Shown here: piece by piece, positions 63,506 to 64,000 of the stretch | Position numbering within the stretch: the stretch's first letter is position 1 | Layout: each line of letters begins with the position of its first letter | Assembly (NCBI GenBank): GCA_006546595.1 | Contig: VIAD01000005.1 | Span: 1-64,000, forward strand | From: Moraxellaceae bacterium AER2_44_116 | GTDB lineage: Bacteria > Pseudomonadota > Gammaproteobacteria > Pseudomonadales > Moraxellaceae | DNA: 64,000 bases | Reading direction: 5' to 3' | Made by a program: the position numbers and the translations under genes | Notes under the pieces: model-generated | Databases searched by the model: none | Seen by the model: only the letters and a program-made list of their open reading frames with translations | Told to the model about the DNA's origin: nothing

Positions 63506-64000
63506 TCACTTACTACCTTCTGCCCATTTAAAGCCAAAACCAAACCATTTATCCATATCAGGATGACCATGAAAATATTCAACTAATTTAGTGACAGATA
63601 ACTGACCGCGAATATTTTCAATCATCGCCACCGCACACATACCTTTGCTATCAGTAATATCTAAACGCACTTCTACAGGCGGTTGGTTGGCAATATGAAT
63701 GGTGACAACACCATCGGTGGCAGCCCAATTCGGCACACCTTCATAAATAAAAGCAAATACTAAAACCCGTTTAATGGTGTCAAAGTGATCGCCATTGATT
63801 AGCAAATTTTCGCCATTCGTAGAAGCACCTGTCCGGTCATCGGCTTCTAAACTAATAAACGGGGCTTGATTATAATTACCCCACGCCTTGCCTAGTGCTT
63901 GCACGACACCTTTTTCACCATTGGTCATTTCATACATACAACCGACATCAAGGTCGATTTTTTTACTGCCAAAGCCTAAAAACCCGCCTTTTTGGGGATT
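63506..64000 (-). CDS. TerA-like protein, 5' truncated by window edge
   Basis: The minus-strand frame is open from the window end, and the first codons encode GGFLGFGSKKIDLDVGC, so the gene begins outside. The ATG at 63937 is internal. The visible part is a TerD-like domain of TerA type (KGVVQALGKAWGNYNQAPFI, LINGDHFDTIKRVLVFAFIYEG, then GFGFKWAEGSK at the C-terminus). It is the first visible gene of the Ter locus in transcription order. Whether a further N-terminal domain exists cannot be seen. Confidence 0.9.
   Translation of the reverse strand, partial: NPQKGGFLGFGSKKIDLDVGCMYEMTNGEKGVVQALGKAWGNYNQAPFISLEADDRTGASTNGENLLINGDHFDTIKRVLVFAFIYEGVPNWAATDGVVTIHIANQPPVEVRLDITDSKGMCAVAMIENIRGQLSVTKLVEYFHGHPDMDKWFGFGFKWAEGSK

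Noticed and set aside
1..64000. CRISPR arrays, tRNA or rRNA genes, transposase genes
   Set aside because: Reading the intergenic regions by eye gave no regularly spaced repeats, no T-loop-type tRNA signature and no transposase-like reading frame; the repeats seen are isolated palindromes.

Overview
The window is a stretch of gammaproteobacterial chromosome. Most genes are single-copy housekeeping genes, and several neighbour pairs match arrangements I know from Pseudomonas: hslVU ahead of the ubiEJB/hisIE/tatABC block, a rhodanese-psd pair near a PilZ-like gene and fimX, ssb-MFS divergent from uvrA, and purL divergent from mltF. Together with a wax-ester-synthase gene, a GspC/GspD/GspN secretion cluster and FimX this suggests Pseudomonadales, possibly a Moraxellaceae-like lineage. 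The genus is not determinable from the sequence alone. Base composition is moderate except for two clearly AT-rich patches (1-5452 and 43817-46063) that look horizontally acquired.

Layout. 1-5452: the 3' part of a large STAND-type NTPase gene cut by the window edge, overlapped by an unrecognised gene; this is a candidate defence island. 5503-14764: ridA, a heat-shock-type promoter with hslV-hslU, a small PHA-granule-like protein, then a tightly packed run of a FFLEELY-like protein gene, ubiE, ubiJ, ubiB, hisI, hisE, tatA, tatB, tatC. 14829-26002: proline iminopeptidase, rhodanese, psd, a LysR regulator, a PilZ-like protein, fimX, pirin, a RutE-like nitroreductase and an ABC1 kinase. 26145-30689 (minus): gspN-gspC-gspD plus a twin-FHA membrane protein. 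30996-36505: H-NS-like protein, ssb, an MFS transporter and divergent uvrA. 36678-43741: a large lipoprotein with Asp-box repeats, a nitroreductase behind a palindromic promoter, a wax ester synthase, a membrane diguanylate cyclase and an extended YidD. 43817-46063: a putAbiC-like membrane protein with a KAP-type NTPase broken by a frameshift and a stop. 46096-51799: purL and mltF.

51802-64000 (minus, running off the window) is the most striking part: a complete Ter stress-response locus of thirteen genes. From upstream to downstream it has a TerA-like protein, an AIM24 protein, TerD, an ATP-grasp ligase, a second TerD, two VWA proteins, a PP2C phosphatase, a protein kinase, a phosphoribosyltransferase with a TRSP domain, a HAD phosphatase, a phosphoribosyltransferase with a PELOTA-type domain, and a CitE-like lyase. 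The last four overlap or nearly overlap and look like a small biosynthetic pathway, which family knowledge predicts makes a nucleoside-like metabolite. The VWA/kinase/phosphatase genes form a signalling triad, and the TerD/TerA proteins are calcium-binding stress proteins. No tellurite exporter-like terC or terB lies in the window.

Three families of dispersed palindromic repeats sit between genes; copies of one lie inside the Ter locus. I saw no rRNA, tRNA, CRISPR array, transposase gene or replication origin.
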